From Halanaerobiaceae bacterium ANBcell28 (lineage in GTDB: Bacteria > Bacillota > Halanaerobiia > Halanaerobiales > DTU029), in NCBI GenBank assembly GCA_037623315.1, contig JBBJJH010000004.1:62001-126000 (forward strand): a DNA stretch of 64,000 bases, written 5' to 3'. The stretch's first letter is position 1; each line of letters begins with the position of its first letter. The translations under genes were made by a program, and so were the position numbers. The notes under the pieces were generated by a model. It was not told the origin of the DNA. It ran no database searches and saw only the letters and a list, made by a program, of their open reading frames with translations. Below, piece after piece: positions 10,301 through 18,207 of the stretch.

Positions 10301-11082
10301 TTAAGGAAGGACATGACATTGAACCATCGAGTAAAACAATATCAAATTCATCTAGCGATGTGGATTTTGTTGTTAAAGATAATAGATTTACAATTGAAAC
10401 AATAATAGTGGGAAACGGAAGTATAAATATAGAACCTGATTTAGAAGATTACATTGAAGGAGAAGAAGTAATTTTAGAGGCTGTGGCAGAAGAAGATTGG
10501 GAATTTAAAAGATGGGGAAGAGATTTATCAGGCTCTGAAAAGGTGATTACATTTGTAATAGAAAAGGACATAGATGTTTTAGCTATATTTATAGAGGACG
10601 ATTTAGAAAAGGTAGAGATAAGAGGTCAATTAGGTGATTATAACGATGTGGTTATTGCAGAAGGGTACGTTGATAATCAAGGAAGAAGACATGGTGAATG
10701 GAGATTTTATGATAAGCCAACTACGTATGTATATAGTCAGTCTAGATTGATTTCGAGTTCTGAAGAACTCGATAGAAGATATAGATATACATTTGGATAT
10801 CGTGTACTAACTAGAATTTACGATACTGGAAGAATTATATCAAGCTATTATGAGCATATATCAATACCAACACCAGTTGTTATATACGAATTAGAACGTA
10901 TTCGTCTTTTTGGTGGTACAATTATTTCAGGAGACAGACATTGGTATATAGGTGGTGATTTAGTATGGACTTATACTGCATATGTAGGACCTCTTCCTAT
11001 TACACAACTTTTTATGGAAAAATTCTTTCCAAATTATCTAAGTTACGTAGTTGAACATTATAATTTAGATAGAAGCGAATAA
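7324..11082 (+). CDS. Secreted multidomain protein: dockerin-like pair, GH26-like barrel, Ig-like and repeat domains
   Basis: 1,252 residues with GAGGAG 8 nt before the ATG and a signal peptide (about 1-24). Residues 27-92 form two dockerin-type EF-hand loops (GDLDNNGLVDTIDL and ADLDGDSIITSMDA). About 110-400 resembles a glycoside hydrolase family 26 barrel: IWHWGVP, then WQPLHEVNG with H253-E254 at the acid/base site. Two carboxypeptidase-regulatory-like folds follow (about 505-580 and 945-1020), then a bacterial-repeat segment with EGEEVILEAVAEEDWEFKRW. Between them lies a 350-residue unrecognised region and at the end a 150-residue unrecognised region. The family acts on beta-mannans, but the expected nucleophile Glu seems missing here (see findings), so the protein may bind rather than cleave polysaccharide. 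No cohesin gene is visible. Confidence 0.75.
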   Translation: MKKFLLTILLLFMFFIISAQITIADDFIYGDLDNNGLVDTIDLVILHRYITGIIDEFSALYEAADLDGDSIITSMDAVLLERYIMGMIDVFPVEVEDEENLIVYPVTPNASSEAKALLNFHYSILGEKMLTGQMESGTIDWGPDSEMDYIFANTGVLPSIRGLDFVYKFDNHNVVQRAIEWWDDGGIPSIIWHWGVPTIGEGYETSLESFDIELALTPGTYENQYMMDDLERIADHLEAIMDANVPILWQPLHEVNGNKFWWSKGGSELAIELWQFIFEYLVYERDLNNLIWTYSFADYPEEEWFPGDEYVDIISVTSNLQGKLPANEMYFNALEIVDTDIPVIYRSNTMPDPEANFEEGMTWIGFKNWHSDYLYEQSIEHIKYVYHHDLTINLYDLPNIIDYIDEDDKEQYNIDIVIGGVLREEHSNLFTVTYDENTITFEEKDFTNGELSKSLYYLDGEVQFDLSVNNDILDEGYYILENESIIVNEEQSVIFKVEYREPYKVSGQVIDIYNEAIENAIVFFDGDKYIKTDEEGFWEKSGLTGSVIISVENEGYSFSPGSIVVNSPTNDLLFVGNELKDGYEGIVHHDNVISLTLADADNISELTFDRNRIIFKETSELVESLNIGNVILSEHSSPGAEYGLLKRITAISDDGKTIYVESATLEDVIKEGSISITEIISQDEIINNLRLSSGVELMGAMQENEENPFIKRLSDAVTIEGYLNIYADAVIALDLRYRRFINTPRSLEEFELKFQTGIETGKSLTVTDGETWEGETEIARIIGNPIPIYPPVFFQPEIILVAGATGEVSAELTASVSYGRGYEVGVRYNRNQGWERFENEIGDGFNLEKPTLTGEVSASIYAGPRLMGRVGLLCTLELGLGVDTFATVYANGEVEVFPEWKWLYNIDMYLESSIYANLQLFRLANLVEYEGPSNEFFRTSLAYGASGKVTDEEGKGLEGVEIRFDGGHSSVFTNSDGYWYKHLLNGTVEVEAIKEGHDIEPSSKTISNSSSDVDFVVKDNRFTIETIIVGNGSINIEPDLEDYIEGEEVILEAVAEEDWEFKRWGRDLSGSEKVITFVIEKDIDVLAIFIEDDLEKVEIRGQLGDYNDVVIAEGYVDNQGRRHGEWRFYDKPTTYVYSQSRLISSSEELDRRYRYTFGYRVLTRIYDTGRIISSYYEHISIPTPVVIYELERIRLFGGTIISGDRHWYIGGDLVWTYTAYVGPLPITQLFMEKFFPNYLSYVVEHYNLDRSE

Positions 11083-11263
11083 TAAATATATATGAAAAGA
11101 GATATAGTAATTTTTAGAGTAGAAAGAAACTTAGCTAGAATTTAAATGATTGTTATTATACTAATGTTTATACATTAATACAAAAAAGATATGCGAATTA
11201 GATCAAAAAGTAAATTAATAACATGTATAATTAAATGAAGAACTTAACATTTTATAATTTTTT

Positions 11264-11319
11264 AAAGGTTCACCTCATATATATTAACTAAGAATCTTAT
11301 ATAGGGGGTGGCCTTTTTT
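11264..11319 (+). promoter_or_regulatory. Long hairpin with T-run covering the sigK ribosome-binding site
   Basis: AAAGGT(T)CACCTC at 11264-11276 pairs with GGGGGTGGCCTTT at 11304-11316 (12 bp, one bulged T, two G-T pairs), and inner AT pairs extend it by about 6 bp. The right arm is the GGGGG ribosome-binding site, and the following T-run contains the TTG start codon at 11318. TATAAT at 11253-11258 would place a transcript start at the foot of the stem. It is either a terminator or a control element of sigK. Confidence 0.7.
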
Positions 11320-12001
11320 GTTATCAACATTAATCAGTTTGCTAAGAGGATATTTATTGTTAGTTTCTTATATTAGGAGTGGAAAAGTATTTCCTGAACC
11401 CCTTAGCCCTGAAGAAGAGGAAGAACAGTTAAAAAGATTTAAAAAAGGAAGTGAAGAGGCTAGAAATATTTTAATAGAAAGGAATTTACGTTTAGTAGCT
11501 CATATAGCAAAAAAGTATGATTCAGTACATACAGACAACGAAGACTTGATATCAATTGGAACAATTGGTTTAATCAAAGGAATTAATACCTTTGATAAGA
11601 AAAAAAGAACCAGGTTGGCTACTTATGCGGCTCGTTGTATTGAAAATGAAATTTTGATGCATCTAAGATCTACAAAAAAGCTTAATAATGAAACAATGTT
11701 GCAACAATCTATCGGTTCAGATAGAGAAGGTAATGAAATTACATTATTAGATATCTTAGAATCACAAGAAGACTCAGTAATAAGTAAAGTAGAAAGGGTA
11801 ATCAATGAAGAGAAATTGTACAAAAAAATTGAAAACTTATCTGAGAGAGAAAAAAAGGTAATTCAATTACGCTACGGATTGATAGATGGCAAGCAGTTAA
11901 CTCAAAGAGAGGTAGCTAAAATACTAGATATATCAAGATCATATGTTTCCAGAATAGAAAAAAAGGCCATAGAAGAACTGGCCAGTATGTTTAAAGAATA
12001 A
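11318..12001 (+). CDS. sigK: RNA polymerase sporulation sigma factor pro-sigma-K
   Basis: 227 residues from TTG 11318, preceded by GGGGG at 11304-11308. The first 17 residues are a hydrophobic pro-sequence ending LVSY, the site cut by SpoIVFB in B. subtilis pro-sigma-K (predicted cut between S17 and Y18). Region 2 (IERNLRLVAHIAKKY, IGTIGLIKGI, TYAARCIENEI) and region 4.2 (TQREVAKILDISRSYVSRI) are sigma-K-like. The gene is uninterrupted, with no skin element. The product directs late mother-cell transcription (coat and cortex maturation). The start depends on the hairpin described above. Confidence 0.92.
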   Translation: MLSTLISLLRGYLLLVSYIRSGKVFPEPLSPEEEEEQLKRFKKGSEEARNILIERNLRLVAHIAKKYDSVHTDNEDLISIGTIGLIKGINTFDKKKRTRLATYAARCIENEILMHLRSTKKLNNETMLQQSIGSDREGNEITLLDILESQEDSVISKVERVINEEKLYKKIENLSEREKKVIQLRYGLIDGKQLTQREVAKILDISRSYVSRIEKKAIEELASMFKE

Positions 12002-12025
12002 GAATTTTAACTTTTAAGAAAAGCT

Positions 12026-12532
12026 TTATTGTGGATGAGAATAACGGATAATTTCTCCATTTTGCCCAGAGTTCAATTCTTGTAAATTATTTAGAATCAT
12101 AGTAAACTCATGCTGTCCATTAATTGTATAATCTAAAGAAAAACGATAATGACTATCTGGATTATTATTTTCACTAATATTAAAATTTAAAGAATTGATA
12201 TTTTCTTGGGCAATTATTCTTCTTCGTGAATTTGAATTAAGAATAAGTACATCATCACTTAAAAATATATAATTAAAATTATCATCAAGTTCATCAGGAA
12301 GTGATGTTAATAAATCTATATTCACTGCATTTTTAAGCTCATTATCAAAGCGATTTTTTATTAAGAGCAAATCTTCTTGTTCTAATACTAGGTTTTGAGC
12401 AGCATCAAAACCATTAAAAACAAATATAAATAATGAAGCAATAATAGATAAAATTATGCCAGAGATAGCAATAGCAGCTAATAATTCAATAAGAGTAAAT
12501 CCTTTTTCGTTTTTTAAAATATGGATACTCAT
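12026..12532 (-). CDS. PilW-like minor prepilin, cassette 1
   Basis: 168 residues. Short basic leader, then the prepilin cleavage site G/FTLIELLAAIAISG with Glu at mature position 5, one N-terminal hydrophobic helix and a small beta-rich C-terminal domain, as in PilW/GspJ-type minor pilins. It overlaps the upstream PilV-like gene by 4 bp and is the last gene of the minus-strand cassette. It converges on sigK with 24 bp between stop codons and no strong terminator between them. Probably part of a priming or tip complex for the type IV pilus encoded at 20965-35154. Confidence 0.82.
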   Translation of the reverse strand: MSIHILKNEKGFTLIELLAAIAISGIILSIIASLFIFVFNGFDAAQNLVLEQEDLLLIKNRFDNELKNAVNIDLLTSLPDELDDNFNYIFLSDDVLILNSNSRRRIIAQENINSLNFNISENNNPDSHYRFSLDYTINGQHEFTMILNNLQELNSGQNGEIIRYSHPQ

Positions 12533-12882
12533 TCTGCTATCACCTCATAAAATTCAAGTGTAATATCTCTAATCTCATTATTAAAGCTGTACTCTGCTGT
12601 TTCTTCAATTAATAAGGCAGGAATTTGTATAGGAATTGCATTTTCTTCCTCGTGATGTTCTCGAAATACTAGTGTAATATTTCTATTAGTACCACTTGTT
12701 CTTAGAATCGATCTATTAAGTTCACTTTGCACTGTGTTTAAAGCTTCTCTTTTATTTTGACTAGATCGTATTATTCCAATACCGTTCATAAAAGAAGAAC
12801 TTAACATTAAGAAGACTATTGTAAGTACTACTAATGATAACATAACTTCAACAAATGTGAATCCTTTTTCTGATTTAATCAT
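12529..12882 (-). CDS. PilV-like minor prepilin, cassette 1
   Basis: 117 residues when started at the ATG at 12882, which has AAAGGAGG 8 nt upstream; an in-frame start at 12939 lies inside the upstream gene and has no such site. Prepilin motif KG/FTFVEVMLSLVVL with Glu5, then a short pilin domain. It lies between the GspK/PilX-like gene (19-bp gap) and the PilW-like gene (4-bp overlap). Inferred role: minor pilin of a pilus tip. Confidence 0.8.
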   Translation of the reverse strand: MIKSEKGFTFVEVMLSLVVLTIVFLMLSSSFMNGIGIIRSSQNKREALNTVQSELNRSILRTSGTNRNITLVFREHHEEENAIPIQIPALLIEETAEYSFNNEIRDITLEFYEVIAE

Positions 12883-12901
12883 ATATAAAGCCTCCTTTGA
12901 T

Positions 12902-14260
12902 TTATCTCCATGTTCTAGTGTATTCTTCAATAATTTCAAAACCTAAATCTTCAGGGTTTAGATCCAAGAGACTATCATTAAATTCAATGCTAGTGCCTCC
13001 TTCAATAAAGATAGATTCTGTAATTATAGCTCCATTAATAGTTCCGCCACCATATAACCTTGCATGGGCATTGGGAGCATATATAGCTTGTACATTAGCA
13101 GAGGAACCACCGCTCATTTCAAAATTTCTTCCTCCAGTAACTATATTACCCATTATTCCTCCACCTTCGATCAATTTAATATCAGCATTATCTACAAAAA
13201 GATTACCGTGAAATTCGGTTCTTCCAGCACTTTTAAAAGTAGAATTACCAGCATAATATAGATTTACATAATCAGTGTGATTATTATTTTGATTATTATT
13301 AATTTTATTGATACTACCGCTACCTTCTAGTTTAAAGTCGTTATCTACGTAAAAATTAAGATTACCTTCTCCGTGCCTTTTGACAGTTATTTCTCCATTT
13401 ACTTCTAAATCATTTACTCTTATATTAATATCATCATCATATACGTGAATTATAAGTTCGCTATCAATAAGCATTTTATCATACCACTTGCTGGAGTGTA
13501 TATTAAATGGTGGGCTAGGATCATGCCAACCTGCATGGTATGTATCGTTTACAAATGTAGATTCAGTCGGAAACTCTGGAAATTCAGGTAATACATAATC
13601 TCTATTGGCATCAAGTGTTCTATAATCACCATGAAAGGACTTGTCTGCCCAACCTTCATATGGTTCTTCGTCTATTGAATCTTCACTCCATCCTGCTGGT
13701 AAAAATATATTTCCTTCAATAATAGGGTCACTCCATGGTTCCATTTTTAATACAGGTTTAATATTACCATTCTTATCTATACCATTATTATCGATTCCCA
13801 AATCACCTTTTATAATAGCACCTGCTAATTCTATCTGACTATCGGCAAATACAGCATGATCTATAATAGGTAATTGTTCTTTATTTGCTATGTATTTACT
13901 TAATTCCACTGAAACTTCGGTAGATATATCATCAACTGTACCTGTAGAAGTAATTATTGTATTATTTCCTTTATGTTCTACATGAACAGAGAAAAAGCCG
14001 TCATTAAGATTATTAGTAGCAGTTCTACTATTTATTAATTCAGCATCAACAATGTTGTTTTCTATTGCGCTCGCCACTAGATTCGCGCCAGATTTTGCTA
14101 TATAGTATGATTGTATTCTTTTTTCTTCTCTTAATGTGTTTTGATATTGATTCAGGGATATTCTAGAAAGGTTTACCCCTAATATTGTAATTACCAAAAT
14201 TACAACTAATAATAGTAATAGAGAAGAACCTTCTTCATTGTTCAAAATTTTATTTATCAT
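12902..14260 (-). CDS. PilX/GspK-like tip pilin with large beta-rich domain, cassette 1
   Basis: 452 residues from the ATG at 14260 (AGGAG at 14270-14274); a TTG 9 nt further up overlaps that site. EEG/SSLLLLLVVILVITILG is a prepilin-type N terminus without Glu5, as in GspK tip pseudopilins. After a pilin-like segment, about residues 220-440 contain repeated short strands (INIRVNDLEVNGEITV, NLNFYVDNDFKLEGSG, VQAIYAPNAHARLYGGG, TINGAIITESIFIEGG) like the DUF7305 beta-solenoid of PilX-type proteins. It ends in NPEDLGFEIIEEYTRTWR. It is a paralogue of 15376-16695 with the same ending. Likely displayed at a pilus tip as adhesin or cap. Confidence 0.82.
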   Translation of the reverse strand: MINKILNNEEGSSLLLLLVVILVITILGVNLSRISLNQYQNTLREEKRIQSYYIAKSGANLVASAIENNIVDAELINSRTATNNLNDGFFSVHVEHKGNNTIITSTGTVDDISTEVSVELSKYIANKEQLPIIDHAVFADSQIELAGAIIKGDLGIDNNGIDKNGNIKPVLKMEPWSDPIIEGNIFLPAGWSEDSIDEEPYEGWADKSFHGDYRTLDANRDYVLPEFPEFPTESTFVNDTYHAGWHDPSPPFNIHSSKWYDKMLIDSELIIHVYDDDINIRVNDLEVNGEITVKRHGEGNLNFYVDNDFKLEGSGSINKINNNQNNNHTDYVNLYYAGNSTFKSAGRTEFHGNLFVDNADIKLIEGGGIMGNIVTGGRNFEMSGGSSANVQAIYAPNAHARLYGGGTINGAIITESIFIEGGTSIEFNDSLLDLNPEDLGFEIIEEYTRTWR

Positions 14261-14425
14261 AATTAACAACTCCTAGTGAGTTTTATTTATATGATTTTAA
14301 ACCAATAATAAAAGCTAAGTACTAAAGATATGTATAAGCACTTATAAAATTAAAATATAAACAAATCAAATTAAATTGAAGAGGGATAAATAAAAATAGA
14401 CACAAGAAATGAATATAAATATCTT

Positions 14426-14929
14426 TTAAGGACTTCTGTAGCTGACCATACTACCATCTTTAATTGAATCATAATTTTCAAAGAAATTTTTAAGTATGAT
14501 TGTTGATGCATAATCTTCATTTAGATTAAATTCTAATAAATATCTATATTGATCAGATTGTAACTCATATAATTTAAAATTTATTGATTTAATATTATTA
14601 GATCCAATTGTTCTAATATTGCTGTTTGATTTTATATATAATGAATCGTTTTCTATGTATAGGTATTTCTGATTTTCATCAGGGCTTTCTGGGATAATTT
14701 CTAATATTTCAAAATCAATAGCATTTCCTAGTTCGGTATTTAAGAAATTAGCAATTAAACGTAGGTCTTGCTGTGTATCTTGTTGGATTTGTATATGAGT
14801 TTGACTTCTAATTCCACTAAGATATAGACTTGCAATTAGTAAAAATATTACTCCAGACATTGCAATTGCTAATAATATTTCCGTTAATGTAAAAGCATTA
14901 TTTCTATTAAAAAAATCTATTTTTTTCAT
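14426..14929 (-). CDS. PilW-like minor prepilin, cassette 2
   Basis: 167 residues; ATG at 14929 overlaps the upstream prepilin by 4 bp (translationally coupled). The cleavage motif is NNA/FTLTEILLAIAMSG: Glu5 is present but the residue before the cut is Ala, not Gly. One N-terminal helix, then a small beta-rich domain. It is a paralogue of 12026-12532 in the same cassette position. Confidence 0.8.
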   Translation of the reverse strand: MKKIDFFNRNNAFTLTEILLAIAMSGVIFLLIASLYLSGIRSQTHIQIQQDTQQDLRLIANFLNTELGNAIDFEILEIIPESPDENQKYLYIENDSLYIKSNSNIRTIGSNNIKSINFKLYELQSDQYRYLLEFNLNEDYASTIILKNFFENYDSIKDGSMVSYRSP

Positions 14930-15291
14930 TCTACTATCACCGCCTTAAAATAACTAAGGCTTATAGTACTTATACCATCTTCATTATTAAATGTCTCTAA
15001 TTCTTCAAAGATCTTGCCAGAGGCTTTTAAACTTATTTCACTACCATTATTATTAAATAAAATCTCAATTTCATCCTCAATTGAATTAATATTTTGCATA
15101 ATATTTTTGTTCATAGTAGAAGATACTGAGTTGATGGCGTTTTGTCGTTCCATGCTAACCCTTAAATTATTCATTCCATTTACAAAATATAGACTTATAA
15201 CGATTGATATAGTTGCTAGTATTACAAGTGATAACATAATTTCTATAAGTGTAAAGCCCTTTTTTTCTTTTGCCCTAGATAAAAGATTCAT
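14926..15291 (-). CDS. PilV-like minor prepilin, cassette 2
   Basis: 121 residues with GAGGAT upstream of the ATG at 15291. Prepilin motif KKG/FTLIEIMLSLVILA with Glu5, then a short pilin domain. Paralogue of the gene at 12529-12882. The cassette order (PilX-like, PilV-like, PilW-like) is the same in both copies. Confidence 0.8.
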   Translation of the reverse strand: MNLLSRAKEKKGFTLIEIMLSLVILATISIVISLYFVNGMNNLRVSMERQNAINSVSSTMNKNIMQNINSIEDEIEILFNNNGSEISLKASGKIFEELETFNNEDGISTISLSYFKAVIVE

Positions 15292-15375
15292 AAAGATTCT
15301 ATCCTCGCTCTCATTTTTATTAGATTAACTCAAGTTTAAGAATCCATTAGTTTTATTATGATTCTCCTAGACATG

Positions 15376-16695
15376 CTATTTCCAGATACGTTCAAAACTA
15401 ATAAGTGGTGGGAAGCCAAGGTCTTCTTGTGGTAAATCTGTCATTTCTTCAGCAAATTCTATACTAGCTCCTCCGACCATGTTTATTGAATTACCTATAA
15501 GTGAACCTTTAACTTTACCACTACCACTAAATTCAATGTCTGCATTTGGAGCATATAATGCTCTTACATTTGCTTCTGAATCTCCTTCAATTATTAGTGA
15601 ATTACCTCCTGAAATAATATTACCTTTAATCCCAGCACTACCTCTTAAGGTAAGAGGAGAACTTTTTGTATAAAAGTTGCCATTGAATTGGGCCGATCCT
15701 TCAATCGAAGGTTCTTTATCTCCTTTGTAATACATAAAGACATCATTGGGATTACCATTTATATTGATATTAGCATCAGAACTTATATTTAAATCTTCTT
15801 CAACATAAAATATTACTCTTGCATCATTATCAAACTGTTTATTAATTTCTATAGTGCTATTAATATCAAGAGTACTCGCTCTAATAATAACATCTCTTGT
15901 TCCTACATTTATCTCTAATTTACTACTAGAATAATCGTCATCTTCATATTCAATTATTCTTAAATGTTCAAAGTATCTATTGCTATTAATTTCATCATAT
16001 ATATTTTCATAATCACCTATTGTATAAGTTCCTTTTTCCTTTGTTAAATTACTTGGGAAATCAGGAAAGTCAGGTAAAGGATAATTACGTTCTTCATTTA
16101 AGTTAATTAAGTTATTGTCTAATTCCATCCAAAATGGTTTTGAAATTATATCCTCATCAGCTAATGGACCTACTGTTATATCTCCTATTATGGATGCTCC
16201 ATCGCCTAGAATAATTGTATTAGGACTATTCTCGTTAGTTCCTAATCCACCTTCAATTGTACCACTGCTTACATCTATTCCTCCATAAGTAAATGCAGCC
16301 ATATCTAGAGGATCAATATCAATTTCATTAACTACTTTTCTTAATTGCAGATTAAGGCTTTCTTCAATATCAGCAATAAAAGCTGTAGAATTTATACTTA
16401 TTATATCTTCATCTTTTTCAAGACTAATAATAAATTCTCCATTAGCTAATGGAGTGGGATTTGATTCTATTTTATCTATCACACTTAGATCTATTAAATC
16501 GCCTTCTATTGCTAAAGCCATTATTTCTGCACCTGACATAGCTATGTAATGTGCTTGCTGACGCAACTCTTCATTTACAGTAGCCTTATATTCTGATAAA
16601 ACAGAATTTAGAATTGTAGCACCAATAATAATTATAATTGTAATTAAAACTAAAACCAATATAAGTGTCATGCCTTCTTCATTTTTAAGATTCAT
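15376..16695 (-). CDS. PilX/GspK-like tip pilin with large beta-rich domain, cassette 2
   Basis: 439 residues from the ATG at 16695 (AAGGTGG at 16702-16708, 6 nt away); an in-frame TTG sits directly on that site. Prepilin-type N terminus NEEG/MTLILVLVLITIII with no Glu5. The C-terminal half has the same beta-repeat type as cassette 1 (NVRALYAPNADIEFSGSG, KGSLIGNSINMVGGAS), ending LPQEDLGFPPLISFERIWK. First gene of the minus-strand run, with a good promoter at 16748-16776. Inferred pilus-tip protein; ligand unknown. Confidence 0.82.
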   Translation of the reverse strand: MNLKNEEGMTLILVLVLITIIIIIGATILNSVLSEYKATVNEELRQQAHYIAMSGAEIMALAIEGDLIDLSVIDKIESNPTPLANGEFIISLEKDEDIISINSTAFIADIEESLNLQLRKVVNEIDIDPLDMAAFTYGGIDVSSGTIEGGLGTNENSPNTIILGDGASIIGDITVGPLADEDIISKPFWMELDNNLINLNEERNYPLPDFPDFPSNLTKEKGTYTIGDYENIYDEINSNRYFEHLRIIEYEDDDYSSSKLEINVGTRDVIIRASTLDINSTIEINKQFDNDARVIFYVEEDLNISSDANININGNPNDVFMYYKGDKEPSIEGSAQFNGNFYTKSSPLTLRGSAGIKGNIISGGNSLIIEGDSEANVRALYAPNADIEFSGSGKVKGSLIGNSINMVGGASIEFAEEMTDLPQEDLGFPPLISFERIWK

Positions 16696-16747
16696 TTCCA
16701 ACCACCTTACTTCGAATTTTCAACAAATTAATACAATTCATAATTCA

Positions 16748-16776
16748 ATGATACTATTTAGGACAAAAATTGTCAA
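16748..16776 (-). promoter_or_regulatory. Promoter of the minus-strand minor-pilin cassettes
   Basis: On the minus strand TTGACA (16776-16771) and TATCAT (16753-16748) are 17 bp apart, about 45 bp before the transcription-proximal ATG at 16695. The -35 is a perfect vegetative consensus, so the cassettes may have a housekeeping promoter. Confidence 0.75.
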
Positions 16777-16855
16777 TAGTTATTATTATAAAAACAAGAA
16801 AATATATCAAAATAATTCATTATTTTTTTAAAAAAATTAGGTCTTTATATTCAAT

Positions 16856-16885
16856 TTGACATTTAGTAAGAATTTAATTATTATA
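16856..16885 (+). promoter_or_regulatory. Possible promoter of yqeG-sleB
   Basis: TTGACA at 16856-16861 is clear; the -10 is uncertain (ATTATA at 16880-16885, 18-bp spacing). It lies about 95 bp before the yqeG start. Confidence 0.4.
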
Positions 16886-16982
16886 TACTTATAGGCTAGA
16901 TAAGCTAATACAATTTCTAATTAATTATAATGTATAAAAAAATTAGTATTAGTTAATAATTTAAAATGGTAGGTGCTGTATA

Positions 16983-17480
16983 ATGATTAATAAGTTACAA
17001 CCAGATCAGTACTATCGGGATGTTTATAAGATTGATCTTGATTTGCTGAAAGAAAAAGGAATTAAGGGTTTGATATTTGATATTGATAATACCATTATAC
17101 CCTGGTCTGAAAAAGCCGTCGTTAAGGAGCTTCTTGATTTTTTTGATGAAATCAATAATGAAGGTTTTGAAATATGTCTTGTTTCCAATGGAAAGGATAA
17201 AAGAGTTAAATTTTTTAGTGAAGAACTTAAGTTACCGGCTATTGGACAGGCCATAAAACCAAGTAAAAGAGCTTTTAAAAAGGCGCAAAATATTTTAGGT
17301 CTAAAGACAAATGAAATTGCAGTAATAGGTGATCAAATATTTACTGATGTACTTGGTGGAAATAGAATGGGGTATACTACAATATTAGTTGACCCTTTGA
17401 GTGAAAAGGAATTAATCTCCACCAAAGTTATGAGGTCTTTAGAAAAAATTGTTTTTAAAGGGAGGGGAAAATATGAATAA
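16983..17480 (+). CDS. yqeG: YqeG family HAD-IIIA phosphatase
   Basis: 165 residues. HAD motif I FDIDNTI with D33 and D35, motif II VSNGKDKR, a Lys in AIKPSKRAFKKA and motif III GDQIFTDVLGG. The length and motifs fit the YqeG/PGP-phosphatase-like HAD family; plant and yeast relatives dephosphorylate phosphatidylglycerophosphate, but the substrate here is inferred only. The 3' end overlaps sleB by 8 bp. In B. subtilis yqeG also lies close to aroE, as it does here. Confidence 0.87.
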   Translation: MINKLQPDQYYRDVYKIDLDLLKEKGIKGLIFDIDNTIIPWSEKAVVKELLDFFDEINNEGFEICLVSNGKDKRVKFFSEELKLPAIGQAIKPSKRAFKKAQNILGLKTNEIAVIGDQIFTDVLGGNRMGYTTILVDPLSEKELISTKVMRSLEKIVFKGRGKYE

Positions 17481-18153
17481 AAAATTTCTCCTGGTATTTT
17501 TACTTATAATACTTGTACTTTTTATTTATGAAGTGGAAGCTAGCAATAATTATAATTTAGTTTTAGGTGAACGAGTATTAAGGAGAGGCGACGAAGGAGC
17601 CGATGTTGCTATATTGCAGCAGAAATTAAGAGGTATAGGTCTGTATGAAGATAGAGTAGATGGTTTATATGGTGCAAATACCAAGCAAGCTGTACGTAAT
17701 TTACAAAGAAAAAACAACTTGACTGTCGATGGAGTTGCAGGCCCTAAGACATTAGCTGTTTTACCACAAAGCCAATTATCTAGTAGAATGGATGTTTCGA
17801 GAGATGAGATTATTCAATTAGCTTATGTAATTCATGGCGAAGCTCGTGGTGAAAACTTTAGAGGACAGGTTGCAGTAGGTGCAGTTGTTTTAAATAGAGT
17901 TAAGGATGATAGATTTCCAAATAACATAAGAGAAGTAGTAACACAAAGGAATCAATTTAGTTGTTTTCTTGATGGTCAGGTTAATTATTATCCATCGCAG
18001 ACTTCAATCGAGGCTGCTAGAGCTGCTTTATTAGGTTATGATCCAACATATGGTGCATTATTCTTTTATAATCCTAGAATTGCAACTAATCTAGCTTGGA
18101 TTTCCCAAAGACCTATAGTAATAGAAATTGGTAATCATGTCTTTGCAAAATAA
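17473..18153 (+). CDS. sleB: Spore cortex-lytic enzyme SleB
   Basis: 226 residues from ATG 17473 with GGAGGGG just upstream; the earlier in-frame start at 17449 lies well inside yqeG. A signal peptide/membrane helix (1-24) is followed by a peptidoglycan-binding domain (about 36-95, VLRRGDEGADVAILQQKL) and the SleB hydrolase domain (about 105-226) with the catalytic Glu in IHGEARGE (E123) and the ending NPRIATN..W. It is a lytic transglycosylase acting on muramic-delta-lactam cortex during germination. No ypeB follows, which is unusual compared with Bacillus. Confidence 0.9.
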   Translation: MNKKFLLVFLLIILVLFIYEVEASNNYNLVLGERVLRRGDEGADVAILQQKLRGIGLYEDRVDGLYGANTKQAVRNLQRKNNLTVDGVAGPKTLAVLPQSQLSSRMDVSRDEIIQLAYVIHGEARGENFRGQVAVGAVVLNRVKDDRFPNNIREVVTQRNQFSCFLDGQVNYYPSQTSIEAARAALLGYDPTYGALFFYNPRIATNLAWISQRPIVIEIGNHVFAK

Positions 18154-18168
18154 AATAGAATTAAATAA

Positions 18169-18198
18169 AAAATTAGCACCCAATTGGGTGCTAATTTT
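18169..18198. terminator. Bidirectional terminator between sleB and the AbrB gene
   Basis: Perfect 13-bp stem (18169-18181 with 18186-18198, core TTAGCACCC/GGGTGCTAA) with loop AATT, flanked by A-run and T-run on either side, so it can serve both convergent genes. Confidence 0.88.
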
Positions 18199-18207
18199 AT
18201 GTAGCTA

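Noticed and set aside
11318-12001. Skin-type element splitting sigK
   Set aside because: The gene is continuous from pro-sequence to region 4; no recombinase is present.
12001-12026. Terminator between convergent sigK and minor-pilin genes
   Set aside because: Only a 5-bp stem (CTTTT/AAAAG) exists, too weak to call; transcripts may overlap.
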